A stretch of 64,000 bases of DNA from an archaeon (GCA_021827865.1 JAKAUC010000009.1:496001-560000); one strand, 5' to 3'. Counted from the stretch's first letter, positions 24,756 to 33,551 are shown. Numbers and translations are program-made. The notes: generated from the letters alone by a model not told the origin.

Positions 24756-25472
24756 TTAGTCTGAGAGCTCGGCTTCGCCCAGCGGCGAGGCCCTCCTGTA
24801 GTAGACATCCCCGCTCGGGTCAAGGTAGCGGACAAGCAGGCGCTGTGAAGCGAGGCGGTCGCAGGCAGCCTGGACCTCGTCTGGGTCCAAGTCGACCTTG
24901 TACTCCCCCTCCACTGACTCCTCGGCCTCCAGCACGCCCTTCTCCTGCATATCAGCCAGAACGTGGAGGACCTTCCCTTCGAGGGAGTCGGCAGACGGCG
25001 TCGGCGGCAGAGCGGCGAACTTCTGGGTCCCGTCCCTTATCCCTTGTATCACCGACGCCCAGTCGTTCAGGTTCTTCTTTCTCCTACCGGTGAGGGTCTC
25101 GGTGAACACCAGGCCGTGTGCTCCCCCCTCGTCCTTCCAGGAGACTTCGAGGCTGGGCCTTCCAAGCTCGCCTTTGTGCCCCCTCGCAGTTGCGGCCGAC
25201 AGAGGGATGAAGACGTTCGGGGCCTGGTTCGGGATGCTTGCCAAGTCCTCGACTTCGGAATAGAGAAGCAAATGCTCGGCGTAGTAGCCAATGGGTAACT
25301 CTTCGCCCCTGTCGTTGGTGCAAGCGAAAATCAGGCGCTCGCTGGTGAGGACGAGAGTGCCCTCCCTGACGCCTACCCCAAACTCAGCCTTCAGCTCCTT
25401 CGAAACCCCCCCGGCCCTCAGCTCGGTCCCCTGCTCCTGGGCCAGGATCACCTCAGGTTGTACGTCGCTCAT
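24756..25472 (-). CDS. Protein with PH/GRAM-like N-terminus and winged-helix C-terminus
   Basis: A 238-residue protein of unknown function. The N-terminal half (about 1-140) has the alternating strands of a PH/GRAM-type fold: GVREGTLVLTSERLIFACTN, SEVEDLASIPNQ and SLEVSWKDEGGAHGLVFTE, then a helix NLNDWASVIQGI. The C-terminal 75 residues (LEGKVLHVLADMQEKGVLEAEES, then LLVRYLDPSGDVYYRRA) look like a winged helix. PH-like domains with this 'LTSERLIF' strand occur in archaeal and bacterial proteins near membranes. A box A (CCCTTATCAT) lies about 30 nt upstream of the ATG. Confidence 0.6.
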   Translation of the reverse strand: MSDVQPEVILAQEQGTELRAGGVSKELKAEFGVGVREGTLVLTSERLIFACTNDRGEELPIGYYAEHLLLYSEVEDLASIPNQAPNVFIPLSAATARGHKGELGRPSLEVSWKDEGGAHGLVFTETLTGRRKKNLNDWASVIQGIRDGTQKFAALPPTPSADSLEGKVLHVLADMQEKGVLEAEESVEGEYKVDLDPDEVQAACDRLASQRLLVRYLDPSGDVYYRRASPLGEAELSD

Positions 25473-25871
25473 ATGACTTTGAGCATGTTGGCCTCGGATG
25501 ATAAGGGTTCTGCGCTTGGAGCGGGTCCTGCGAACATGCCGGGTCCGGGGGCGAGAAATGGAGCGGCGGGAGGAGAGGGCGCCGCATGCCTACCGCCGGG
25601 AGCCAGGTCCGGTGTCTGCCATGAAGTCCCTTGGGAAGCTGGAGTTCATCGCCAGCGAGGCAGCCACCGACAGGTGCCGGCCCTTTCCGGCGCCGAGAAT
25701 CGCACCCCGCCAAAGCGAGACATCGGGGCAGACGATGCCAAAAATGATGGGGAGGTTATTCAGCTGGAACGACGCTCGCCGTCCTCTCCACTCCGATGGT
25801 CCTGGCCGCAACAAGTCGCGGCCATCACGAACGGCCAGTCAGACGACCATGGCCTGCCTACGACCGCGTTA
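25473..25871. other. Intergenic region without supported gene
   Basis: About 400 bp. It holds the minus-strand box A of the 24756-25472 gene near 25500. The tracked ORFs here (25498-25878 plus, 25590-25814 minus) have no family features, odd composition and overlap each other, so none is called. Confidence 0.4.
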
Positions 25872-26009
25872 TCAGTAGCGTCCGCTTCCACAGAGGCATT
25901 CGGCGCATGTGGTCACCTTCCCGCAGGAGCTACACTTCTCGAAGGAATGGTAGTGCTCGTCAAAATCCTTGCTCTGCGGGCATTCCAGGTGATCCTTACA
26001 GACGAACAT
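25872..26009 (-). CDS. Small cysteine-rich zinc protein (45 aa)
   Basis: This gene is too short for the ORF track. The 45-residue product has eight metal-type ligands or more: VCKDHLEC, then CSSCGKVTTCAECLCG. Two CxxC knuckles and an N-terminal CxxH/C pair suggest two zinc sites. It starts at ATG (minus strand, 26009), with a box A (GGTTAATGAG) about 25 nt upstream, so it is probably leaderless. It is divergent from the GH38 gene. The family is unknown; it is similar in style to the other mini zinc proteins of this window. Confidence 0.7.
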   Translation of the reverse strand: MFVCKDHLECPQSKDFDEHYHSFEKCSSCGKVTTCAECLCGSGRY

Positions 26010-26145
26010 CGGAACGCCTGGCTATGTGCCCCCTCATTAACCTACGAACGGGCTGCACCAGGCTGCCAGAGGGTGCCAGGGGAGGCCCAACCTGCGCCCA
26101 GGATGCACCAGGGCTCGCCAGACGCGTTTATGAGAGCCAGCGCCC

Positions 26146-28734
26146 TTGGCCACGGAGGGAACTGTGACGGGCCAGGAGGATGCGCGGGGGACTGTCCATT
26201 TCCTCGGGCACAGCCACTTGGACGCGGCCTGGCTCTGGTCGTTCGAGGAGACGAAAAGGGTCCTCGGCGAGGGATGCGAGAACGTCCTGGGACTGTTGGA
26301 GAAGCACCACTTCACCTTCTGCCAGAGCAGCGCCCAGTACTACAAGTGGCTGGAGGAAGAGCATCCCGGGACTTTCGAGAAGGTGAGGAAGAGGGTGAAG
26401 GAGGGGTCCTGGGAGATCGTCGGCGGGGCCTGGGTGGAGTCCGACGCGAACATGCCGTCCGGCGAGGCCCTGGTTCGGCAATACCTTCTCGGGAAGCGGT
26501 ACTTCGCCCGCAAGTTTGGGGTCGACGTGAAGGTCGCCTGGTACCCGGACTCCTTCGGGTTCCCCTGGACTCTCCCCCAGATAATGCGGAGGTCCGGGAT
26601 GGAGTTTTTCCTGACCCAGAAGCTGAACTGGAACGACACTGTGGCCTTCCCGCATTACTTCTTCAGGTGGACCTCCCCCGACGGCTCTTCGATACTTGCC
26701 CACGAGATGGTGGGGGCCTACGACGAGAGGGTGGAGGAAGTGAGGATACTCGACCAGTTGAGGCGGCTGAAGGCGCGCCATCAGGTAGAGGACCTGCTCG
26801 TCCTCTTCGGGGAAGGGGACCATGGGGGCGGCGTGTCTGATGAGATGGTGCAGAGGGCGCTGGGATTCGTCCGCGGGGAGAGGCCGGTCAAGGGGAGGTT
26901 CGCGGCCTCGGAAGACTATCTGAAGCGAGCGGCGGGGAAGCTCGGCATGGCCGGGCTCCCCGAGGTCAAGGACGAGCTCTACTTCCAGTTCCACCGAGGT
27001 ACGTACACGACCCAGGCCCGGACCAAGAGGAACAACAGGAAGGCAGAGTGCCTGCTGGAGGCGGCCGAGAAGTTCGCGACGGTGGCGCACCTGGAGGGGC
27101 TGCCCTATCCAGCCGGCGAGCTCAACGAGGCCTGGGAGAGGCTGCTCCTGAACCAGTTCCACGACGTCCTTCCTGGCTCCTCCGTTCCGGAGGTCTACGC
27201 TGACTCCCAGAAGGACTTCGATTGGGTCTTCGCTACGGCGAACCGCCTCGTTTCGGAGTCTCTGAAGGCCATATCCTACCAGGCCGACACATCGGGAGAG
27301 GGTAGACCGATCCTCGTCTTCAACCCCCTTTCGTGGAGCAGGAGCGGCCTGGTGGAGCTGCCGGCGGGTGCGCTGATGGAAGGGGACGCCGTGACGGACT
27401 GCGAGGGGCAGGTGGTCGCATCACAGATGGTCGACGGAGGGAAGCTCATCTTCAGGGCCGACGATGTGCCCCCCGTCGGCTACAAGGAGTACAGGGCGGC
27501 TCCTGCGGGAGGGAAGCCGCCAAAGACGACCCTCACCGTGGAGGAGGGCAAGGGAGAGGTCAGGCTCGAGAACGAACATCTATCAGTTGCGGTAGACCGA
27601 AAGACAGGACTGGTGAAGAGCGTCACAGACAAGGACGCCCGCAGGGAGGCCCTGAAAGGCCCCGGCGGGGTGATCCAAATCTTCGAGGACGCCCCGGTGA
27701 AGGGGAGGACCTGCGTCAGCTCGCGAACAGACGCGGCCATCTTCGACGCCTGGGAGGTTTTCATCTATCAGCAGGAAGGCGGGGTGAGGCGCGTGGAGTT
27801 AGACGCCCCCGACGAAGTGAAGTTGGTCGAGAGCGGGCCCGTGAGGGCCAGGATCAGGACGGTGTACAGGTATTCCCAGAAAGGGAGGGAGGACTCGCTG
27901 TTCGCCCAGGAAGTCGTGCTCTGCGCCGGTTCCCCTCTGGTCGAGTTCAAGCTCGACGTCGACTGGCACGCGGAGCACAGGCTCGCCAAGGTGGCGTTCC
28001 CGCTGGCAGTGCATGGCGACTTCACGACCTACGAGATCCCCTACGGGCACATCACGCGGAGGAACCCTGTCTCGCCTGAAGCGACACTGGTCGAGAGGTC
28101 GAAGTACGAGGCGCCGGGCCAGAAGTGGATCGACCACGGCTCAGAGGATGGGGCCTACGGGGTGAGCCTTCTCAACGACTGCAAATATGGGTTCGACGTG
28201 GCCAACGACGTCATGCGGATGACCCTCCTTAGGAGCGCCGAGTATCCGTTCAGGCTGCGCGCCGGGTTCGGCCTGCCGCCCGTGGAGGGGGCCGAAGGAC
28301 AGCTGACCGACCAGGGCATACATGAGGCGGCCTATGCCCTCTATCCTCACGCTTCGGGTTTCGGGGAGGCGCTGACAGCGAGGAAAGCGTACGAGTTCAA
28401 CTATCCTCTGATGCCTTTGGTGGCAGAGAGCCACCAAGGGCGCCTGCCGAAGTCGATGTCCTTCGTCTCAGCCCATCCTGACAACGTCATCTTGACTGTA
28501 CTCAAGAAAGCGGAGGACTCGGATGCCGTTGTCCTGCGGCTCTATGAGACATCGGGCAGGGCTGCCGAGGCGGCGATCAGGCTGGCCTGGCCCATCGAGG
28601 GCGCGGCGTCGACGAACCTGCTTGAGGGATACGAGAGGGAGGTCTCCACCGAAGGCGGAAAGATCGCGCAGGAAGTCTCGGCCAGCGAGATCGCGACCGT
28701 CAGGGTAGATCTCAAACGGCCCAGTCGAACTTGA
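26146..28734 (+). CDS. Alpha-mannosidase, glycoside hydrolase family 38
   Basis: An 862-residue enzyme. The GH38 N-terminal zinc-binding motif GHSHLDAAWLWSFEETKR is at residues about 21-38. The nucleophile Asp lies in GGAWVESDANMPSGEALVRQ, and a further metal ligand lies in LLNQFHDVLPGSS. The C-terminal two-thirds are the beta domains of the family. No signal peptide is present, so it is cytoplasmic, as with archaeal and bacterial GH38 enzymes that degrade mannosides or glycan fragments. The TTG start follows a box A-like GTTTATGAG by about 20 nt. No sugar-uptake genes are adjacent. Confidence 0.93.
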   Translation: MATEGTVTGQEDARGTVHFLGHSHLDAAWLWSFEETKRVLGEGCENVLGLLEKHHFTFCQSSAQYYKWLEEEHPGTFEKVRKRVKEGSWEIVGGAWVESDANMPSGEALVRQYLLGKRYFARKFGVDVKVAWYPDSFGFPWTLPQIMRRSGMEFFLTQKLNWNDTVAFPHYFFRWTSPDGSSILAHEMVGAYDERVEEVRILDQLRRLKARHQVEDLLVLFGEGDHGGGVSDEMVQRALGFVRGERPVKGRFAASEDYLKRAAGKLGMAGLPEVKDELYFQFHRGTYTTQARTKRNNRKAECLLEAAEKFATVAHLEGLPYPAGELNEAWERLLLNQFHDVLPGSSVPEVYADSQKDFDWVFATANRLVSESLKAISYQADTSGEGRPILVFNPLSWSRSGLVELPAGALMEGDAVTDCEGQVVASQMVDGGKLIFRADDVPPVGYKEYRAAPAGGKPPKTTLTVEEGKGEVRLENEHLSVAVDRKTGLVKSVTDKDARREALKGPGGVIQIFEDAPVKGRTCVSSRTDAAIFDAWEVFIYQQEGGVRRVELDAPDEVKLVESGPVRARIRTVYRYSQKGREDSLFAQEVVLCAGSPLVEFKLDVDWHAEHRLAKVAFPLAVHGDFTTYEIPYGHITRRNPVSPEATLVERSKYEAPGQKWIDHGSEDGAYGVSLLNDCKYGFDVANDVMRMTLLRSAEYPFRLRAGFGLPPVEGAEGQLTDQGIHEAAYALYPHASGFGEALTARKAYEFNYPLMPLVAESHQGRLPKSMSFVSAHPDNVILTVLKKAEDSDAVVLRLYETSGRAAEAAIRLAWPIEGAASTNLLEGYEREVSTEGGKIAQEVSASEIATVRVDLKRPSRT

Positions 28735-28849
28735 TTTGCAGCTAGCCCGGGTTCACCATTACCAGTGGGTCGTAATCTGAGGCAGCCGAAGCCCCTCTTC
28801 GGGCGAACTCGAAGTGGATTGCCGAATGGATGGGCGGGGATTCGGAACT

Positions 28850-29350
28850 TCAGAACACGAATTTTACCAGGGTTCGGTGCATCCTGGGGTTCTTCCACGC
28901 GTGGGCTACCTTCGGTGCCACTCGATAGACGACTTGACCGGACCCCTTGGACCAATCGGGCGTATACTCGTATTTCTGAGTGTAGCTCGCCTGCAGCTTC
29001 TTCAGCTTCGAGGCAGACCGCTCGACTGAAGCTATCCCTTCCACGATCACGGTGTCGCTTCCGTCCTGCAGGTGCATGACAACATTCGGGTTCCTTGAGA
29101 GATTGACACCTTTTACCGATTGAGGATCGGTTTCGAAGTGGAAGGCGTAGTCCGTCCACACCCCCCAGACAGGGACGGCGTGAGGTCGTCCGTCAGGGCG
29201 TGTGGTCGAAACCCAGTAGATCTCCTCTTGCTCCAACTTCTCTCTCGCGTGGTCCCAGGTAATCCACATCCTCGGGTCGTTTGGCACATGCCATTCGGTT
29301 GGGAACTCAGGCCGGACGCGGCGGGGAGGTCCGCCTCTGCCCGGAGTCAT
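28850..29350 (-). CDS. PPOX-class FMN/F420-binding split-barrel protein
   Basis: A 166-residue protein of the pyridoxamine 5'-phosphate oxidase-like superfamily. The barrel is visible in EEIYWVSTTRPDGRPHAVPVWGVWTDYAFHFETDP and SVKGVNLSRNPNVVMHLQDG, a pattern typical of actinobacterial and archaeal F420- or FMN-dependent reductases. The reaction is unknown. It is the last gene of a four-gene minus-strand operon whose members all overlap by 4 bp. Its partner immediately upstream is an NADP/F420 reductase-like protein, which supports F420 redox chemistry. Confidence 0.82.
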   Translation of the reverse strand: MTPGRGGPPRRVRPEFPTEWHVPNDPRMWITWDHAREKLEQEEIYWVSTTRPDGRPHAVPVWGVWTDYAFHFETDPQSVKGVNLSRNPNVVMHLQDGSDTVIVEGIASVERSASKLKKLQASYTQKYEYTPDWSKGSGQVVYRVAPKVAHAWKNPRMHRTLVKFVF

Positions 29351-29961
29351 GGCGTCACCCCAACCACTCTAAAGCCGATGTCGTCGCCGTAGTTCGACGG
29401 CCCAAAGCCTAGTTTGACGTTCAAGATCCCGAGAGACTCTACCCAACGGGAGTTCTTCAAGGGCCCGGCGTCCACGGGCAGGAACCCGATGGCCCGCCCA
29501 ATATCCATGACCTCCCTCTTCGCGTCAGGGTCGTCCCCGGCGACGAACAAGCTGATGGCTTCGCCCTTTACCCTCCCAGTGGCCATGTGCTTGGCGAAGA
29601 CCGTGTTGAAGGCCTTCACCACCTTCGCATCGGGAGCCTTTCTTTGCAGTTCTTCGGCTCGGCTGATGGCAGGCGTCTCTTCCCCGAAGTCGTTGGTGAC
29701 ATCAACGAGAATCTTCCCTTTGGCGCCGTCGCCCATCTCTTTCAGGACCTCGCCAATGGCGGAAAGAGGAACGGCCAGGATGACCACATCTCCCCAACCC
29801 GCAGCGTCTCTGACCCGTGTGGGTTCGTGGGGCGCCGTCTTCACCTCGTATCCCGGCTTTTTCTCGATCCCATTCCTCAGGGCGGTCCCCACCTCGCCAG
29901 TCCCGATGATACAGACTTTGGTCATTCGATCCCACCCCCTTAGAGACGACGCATCGCTCAT
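29347..29961 (-). CDS. NADPH:F420 reductase-like Rossmann protein
   Basis: KVCIIGTGEVGTALRNGI is a classic dinucleotide-binding motif. GWGDVVILAVPLSAIGEVLKEM and KVVKAFNTVFAKHM follow the layout of F420H2:NADP oxidoreductases (NpdG) and related enzymes. I start it at ATG 29961, because its ATGA overlaps the stop of the upstream gene (204 residues). ATG 29925, right before the Rossmann motif, is the alternative (192 residues). It shares an operon with a PPOX protein, and both probably use F420 or a flavin. A second, clearer NpdG homologue lies at 49482. Confidence 0.8.
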   Translation of the reverse strand: MSDASSLRGWDRMTKVCIIGTGEVGTALRNGIEKKPGYEVKTAPHEPTRVRDAAGWGDVVILAVPLSAIGEVLKEMGDGAKGKILVDVTNDFGEETPAISRAEELQRKAPDAKVVKAFNTVFAKHMATGRVKGEAISLFVAGDDPDAKREVMDIGRAIGFLPVDAGPLKNSRWVESLGILNVKLGFGPSNYGDDIGFRVVGVTP

Positions 29962-30461
29962 GGGGGCCACCGCTTTCCGTCGAAGAGCTCGCTGGGAGGA
30001 AGGAGCCAGACAAGCTCTCCCTTCCCAGGGCCGGGGAGGGATTTGCATTGGAAGCATGCGATTGACCCCAGGTACAGTCCGACTTTCGAGGGTCCCCCGA
30101 TGAGGTCCGCGATCAGATTGTCGATCAAAGGCTGGGTGGAGACGAGCAGGACGCTGCCGACCCTGTTCAGCCTACGGAGCATGGCGTACACCGCCTTCGG
30201 TTCGCCCTCCGGGAGCAGACAGTCGTCATCCGAGAGCTTAGACTCCTTGCCCAGGGCCTTGGCGACAACCTGGGCCGTCTCCATCGCTCTGAGCAAGGGG
30301 CTTGAGACCACCGCGTCAGGGTCGAACCCGAGCTCTCTCTTTGCCGCGGCCACGATCGCCTCGGCCCACCTTCTCCCCTGAGGGGTGATGTGGCGCTCCT
30401 CCACCTTCGGCAGCCCCTCGCCGAAGGGAATCCGTGCGTGCCTCATGACGTAGACTATCAA
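29958..30461 (-). CDS. Histidine phosphatase superfamily protein, SixA-like
   Basis: A 167-residue protein. The N-terminal VMRHARIP holds the catalytic RHx motif (RHA in place of RHG). Other family features are TPQGRRWAEAIV, VVSSPLLRAMETAQVV and the second catalytic His region, here VLLVSTQPLIDNLIADLIGG, where the usual GHxP His is replaced by Gln. That change resembles divergence in SixA-like proteins and may lower activity. Members dephosphorylate phosphohistidine or small phosphoesters. It overlaps both neighbours by 4 bp. Confidence 0.8.
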   Translation of the reverse strand: MIVYVMRHARIPFGEGLPKVEERHITPQGRRWAEAIVAAAKRELGFDPDAVVSSPLLRAMETAQVVAKALGKESKLSDDDCLLPEGEPKAVYAMLRRLNRVGSVLLVSTQPLIDNLIADLIGGPSKVGLYLGSIACFQCKSLPGPGKGELVWLLPPSELFDGKRWPP

Positions 30462-30958
30462 GACCCCGCCCCCGCCTTCCTGATCGGAACCTGGAGCTCG
30501 ATCTGACTCTTGGCCGAAGGGTCAGTCCACGGATTCCCCACGAAAACTTCGCGAGTCGGGCCGGCCTCCTCGAACTCGCCGAGCTTAGTCCTCCAGTCGA
30601 GCCAACACTCCAGGCCATGGAAGACCAGCCTGTCCGAAACCACCTTCGGGTCAAACGTTACGCTCGCCACGAGTTGAGGCTGCAGGAAGTTGGTCTCGAT
30701 CCTTGCCGGGGGCGCGCGAATCTTCCCCTTGTACTCGATGCTAGCCCACCACCTGCGCCGATCTGCGGGCATGCCAATCTCGTATTTGTCAAGGTAGATC
30801 CTGAACCACCTGGCGGTCTTGACGTTGTTGTCTGTCGCCCACGACTCCAGCTCCGTGAATTCGGGGCGGAGCATGTCGTCTCCAGTCCATGGCCCTGTGT
30901 ATGTCCTGACGATTACCCTGCGGCCGGGTTCCCGCTTCGTAACGATGTCGACGACCAT
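30458..30958 (-). CDS. GyrI-like small-molecule-binding (effector-binding) domain protein
   Basis: A 166-residue stand-alone domain. VDIVTKREPGRRVIVRTYTGPW, a helix at FTELESWATDN, and WFRIYLDKYEIGMPADRRRWWASIEYKG follow the two-repeat SHS2 layout of AraC effector-binding/GyrI-like domains. They bind or hydrolyse hydrophobic cationic compounds. It is the first gene of the four-gene operon, with a minus-strand box A (TTATTATC, about 30986) some 30 nt upstream. The family call is moderate; there is no DNA-binding part. Confidence 0.65.
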   Translation of the reverse strand: MVVDIVTKREPGRRVIVRTYTGPWTGDDMLRPEFTELESWATDNNVKTARWFRIYLDKYEIGMPADRRRWWASIEYKGKIRAPPARIETNFLQPQLVASVTFDPKVVSDRLVFHGLECWLDWRTKLGEFEEAGPTREVFVGNPWTDPSAKSQIELQVPIRKAGAGS

Positions 30959-31043
30959 CCGAGTCGATATGTGGTTGCGGGATTGATAATAAGCGATCCT
31001 CTTTGCTATAGGTTCTTATAACTACATGTAATGATGATGCCGA

Positions 31044-31280
31044 ATGTCGCAGGAAAAAGAAGAGGTTACCTCGAGCTTCAGGCCCCGCATGACTACGATT
31101 GCGATAGCGGTCTATGACAGGGCGAGGCTCGACAGACTGAAGGTTCACAGACGGGAGCCTTACGGAGACGTCGTAAGCAGGCTCATCGATCACGCCGAGA
31201 AGACAGGGACTCTGAGAGGCCCGCAATACCTTAGGGGTCTCATCGACTCGCTTACGGATCAGTCCCGGACCATGTCGTGA
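31044..31280 (+). CDS. VapB-like antitoxin-type protein (78 aa), orphan
   Basis: The N-terminal half (MTTIAIAVYDRARLDRLKVHRREPYGDVVSRLIDHAE) resembles the ribbon/helix-type DNA-binding domain of archaeal VapB and related antitoxins, with a strand, a dimer helix and the motif 'EPYGDVVSRLI'. No PIN-domain toxin follows; the downstream gene is a SnoaL-like protein. It is therefore an orphan regulator, or the toxin is elsewhere. The box A CTTATAAC (31014-31021) is about 25 nt before the ATG. Confidence 0.7.
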   Translation: MSQEKEEVTSSFRPRMTTIAIAVYDRARLDRLKVHRREPYGDVVSRLIDHAEKTGTLRGPQYLRGLIDSLTDQSRTMS

Positions 31281-31519
31281 GTCCTGAGATAGGAAGCTTC
31301 AGACCTTCGGATGGAGAATACATCCCCCTGGAATGAGTTGGGGGTGCGGCCGGACTCCCTGAACCAAGTCGCCCCCCACCCCCTGTGAAGGCAGGCCCGT
31401 CGTTGACCCTTCGTGTGTACCAAGGGCTGGTATCGGGAGCAATGGTTCAGGCAACGCGAATGGATATTCCGCGAGCAGGAGGAGAGATGCTTAAGAGTCC
31501 GGGCGCTGTCCTGAATGTG

Positions 31520-31876
31520 ATGAGCTCCAACAAGAAGCTCGTCGAGAGATATCTGACAACCACCGACAAGTCGAGACTCGGCGAGCTACTGGCCGACGAT
31601 GTCGAATGGGTGGAATGGGTCGACGGAGTCAGCGCCTCAGGAGTGATTACGCGAGGGAAAGAGGCCCACATCAAGAACTTTGGCGACGACGAGCTCCGGG
31701 GCGAGCTCCACAGGCTTACCGAGGAGGGCAATGTAGTGGTGGCTGAAGGCACGGCTCACGTGACCAAGAAGGACGGCGCCAAGCTTTCAGTCCGGTATGT
31801 CGACATCTTCGAGGTGGAGCGCGGGAAGATCAAGCGGAAGTCGTCGTTTGGAGCCCTTATCAAGGAACCCGCTTAG
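31520..31876 (+). CDS. SnoaL-like / NTF2-fold protein
   Basis: Started at ATG 31520 (118 residues), because a box A (TTAAGA, 31491-31496) lies about 25 nt upstream, which rules out the tracked start 45 codons earlier. The sequence KLVERYLTTTDKSRLGELLADDVEWVEW, then GKEAHIKNF, then VRYVDIFEVERGKIKRKSSFG is the typical NTF2/SnoaL cone fold with its conserved pocket. Such proteins bind or isomerise small hydrophobic ligands; the substrate is unknown. It is followed 1 nt later by the DinB-like gene, so both probably share a transcript. Confidence 0.82.
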   Translation: MSSNKKLVERYLTTTDKSRLGELLADDVEWVEWVDGVSASGVITRGKEAHIKNFGDDELRGELHRLTEEGNVVVAEGTAHVTKKDGAKLSVRYVDIFEVERGKIKRKSSFGALIKEPA

Positions 31877-31877
31877 G

Positions 31878-32435
31878 ATGGCTTCTTCCTCCGGGCATCC
31901 GACAATGTCTGAGGTCGAATCAATCCGTGCGTGGTTCGCCTACATCGAACGAGCCCGTCAAGGCTACCTCGAGGCCTTTTCGAAGTTGCCGGCAGTGGAA
32001 CTTTCACGCGACCGGGGAGCATCGTATCCTACGCTCCTCGACATTTTCGGCCACACCCAGGGCGGATTCTACTTCTGGATGAAGGATTGCGCACATTTCG
32101 AGTTTCCACCTCAGGAGCCGGATAGTAGCACCCCTCCCAGCCTCTCAGATGTCCGGAAGGACGAGAAGTATATTCAGGCTCAGATCAGGCGCATAATGGC
32201 GGAGCTGACCGAAGCGGACCTGACCCGGACGATCCATAGGGAGGAGGGGCAAGGATCAACCCACGATTGCGACATACCGATCCGCGAAGTGTTCTCGCAT
32301 CTCATCGAAGAAGAGCTCCAGCACCGCGGCGAGATCAATGCGCTTCTATGGCAGATCGGCGTGGAGGCACCGGTATTCGACTGGATAGATTGGAGCCACG
32401 AGGTCGGTCGGATCCGGGATTCCAGTTCGAAGTGA
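31878..32435 (+). CDS. DinB-like four-helix protein (DinB/YfiT superfamily)
   Basis: A 185-residue protein from ATG 31878, 1 nt after the SnoaL-like stop. Four helices with the conserved metal ligands His in LDIFGHTQGGFYFW and HxxxEELQHRGEIN give the DinB/YfiT metal site. Members include metal-dependent thiol transferases and stress-induced proteins; the activity cannot be inferred. The alternative start is ATG 31905. It lies in a small stress-type pair with the SnoaL-like protein. Confidence 0.83.
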   Translation: MASSSGHPTMSEVESIRAWFAYIERARQGYLEAFSKLPAVELSRDRGASYPTLLDIFGHTQGGFYFWMKDCAHFEFPPQEPDSSTPPSLSDVRKDEKYIQAQIRRIMAELTEADLTRTIHREEGQGSTHDCDIPIREVFSHLIEEELQHRGEINALLWQIGVEAPVFDWIDWSHEVGRIRDSSSK

Positions 32436-32807
32436 ACTCAGGCCTCTCTGCGGCGGCGCTCTGATTTCCCGTTCCGGGGCCGACGGTCGCGGAGGAACCC
32501 GCTCCGGTGAATCGGGGGAGACGCAGGCGACCTCGTCGCAGGCCCTCACTGGATGGAGGAGGAATCCCGCCGCGGTGTTGAGGGAATCCCGCAGGAGTTG
32601 TGGTACCGGGCCCTGAATGCGCCGTCCTCCTCCAAGGGGTGGGAGCACTCGGATACGCCCCTTTTCCTCTGTCCTTGGGGGACGCCTCCCGAGGCGCCGG
32701 CCCCGTTTAACGGCCAGCATCGAACCCGGGTGAGTGCGGGCCCGGATTGAATCGACCCTTGGGCGTACCAACCAAGGTTACAATATTTCAGTGGATGCGG
32801 TTACCTG
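32436..32807. other. Intergenic region with no supported gene
   Basis: About 370 bp. I see GC-rich stretches with related short runs (GGAATCCCGC occurs twice near 32565 and 32585) and no convincing ORF or tRNA. A T-arm-like GTTCGA near 32720 lacks a matching acceptor stem. AT-rich sequence (TTACAATATTT) near 32776 may be termination sequence for the GrpB gene. Confidence 0.35.
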
Positions 32808-33443
32808 CTATCGATGCTTCCTCAATCGTGCCCTATTGATGATCGACTCGACAACCTCGGACTTCGCGTCAGCGTAGTTCTGAGTGTAATTCCAGTTTCT
32901 TCGGGCCAACTCGCATTTCGTTCTGAGGTAGAGTTCCATGTCTTCCCGGTTCCTGCGGAGCCGGTCTCTGAATACTAGCATTCTCTCTATCTCGTCGTCG
33001 CCTTTGCTGAATACATGTAGATTGATGTTGGTGCCCTTGAGCAGACGGTGTTCATGCCAATTGGGCTCTCGGATTCTGAGCACGTATCCGGTGGATGCGA
33101 GCGCAGGAACGTATGATGCTTCGTCAGCAGAGTCGTCTACTACCAATAGGATGTCGATGATTGGCTTTGCAGCGAGGCCAGGGACGGAGGTAGAGCCAAC
33201 ATGTTCTATTGACAATGCGTTCTGTGCCAGGGCACGCTTGATCCGTTGTCTCTCCTTGGCAAACAACTTCGGCCAGGCTGGATTGTACTCGCTTAGAGTT
33301 ACCGGCCCATCCAATTTCTTGGGAGGAGCTCCGACGTGAGCTCTCGCGAATTCATCTTCACGCTTTCGTTGGAAGCCTTGTACTTTCCTGAAGGCAGAAT
33401 TCACGTCGAAATCCGATACAGAGAGGTAATTGAAGAATACCAA
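32808..33443 (-). CDS. GrpB family nucleotidyltransferase-fold protein
   Basis: A 211-residue protein with the UPF0157/GrpB signature: the NTase-fold core is visible in LSEYNPAWPKLFAKERQRI, IEHVGSTSVPGLAAKPIIDILLVVDD and the following Asp. The EHVGSTSVPGL motif is diagnostic. GrpB proteins have been associated with dephospho-CoA-kinase fusions and nucleotide metabolism; the activity here is unknown. Its base composition is visibly more AT-rich than the neighbours, with more A/T-ending codons, suggesting recent transfer. Confidence 0.9.
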   Translation of the reverse strand: MVFFNYLSVSDFDVNSAFRKVQGFQRKREDEFARAHVGAPPKKLDGPVTLSEYNPAWPKLFAKERQRIKRALAQNALSIEHVGSTSVPGLAAKPIIDILLVVDDSADEASYVPALASTGYVLRIREPNWHEHRLLKGTNINLHVFSKGDDEIERMLVFRDRLRRNREDMELYLRTKCELARRNWNYTQNYADAKSEVVESIINRARLRKHR

Positions 33444-33551
33444 ACTCTCGACAAACCGGCAACGTAAAGAGGACGATCAGATGTCTGCGGATTCAGAATA
33501 GCCCGAAACACCCTTTTCTGACGGAACAAAGCCTGATTCGAGCTTATCACG

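Noticed and set aside
25458-26840. 460-residue plus-strand ORF in the track.
   Set aside because: It is a shadow of the GH38 gene in another frame, overlaps the minus-strand zinc protein and has composition typical of a spurious GC-rich frame.
31340-31382. GGGGGTG...CACCCCC inverted repeat before the SnoaL-like gene, considered as a terminator or riboswitch.
   Set aside because: The stem is short and interrupted by a long loop; no T tract or known riboswitch pattern is present.
32705-32760. T-arm-like sequence (minus strand CCCGGGTTCGATGC) suggesting a tRNA.
   Set aside because: The T stem does not pair beyond two bases and no acceptor stem or anticodon arm is found.
32436-32807. Repeated GGAATCCCGC and related short runs, considered as a CRISPR-like or IS-end repeat.
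   Set aside because: Only two short copies with irregular spacing, no terminal inverted repeats and no transposase or cas gene.
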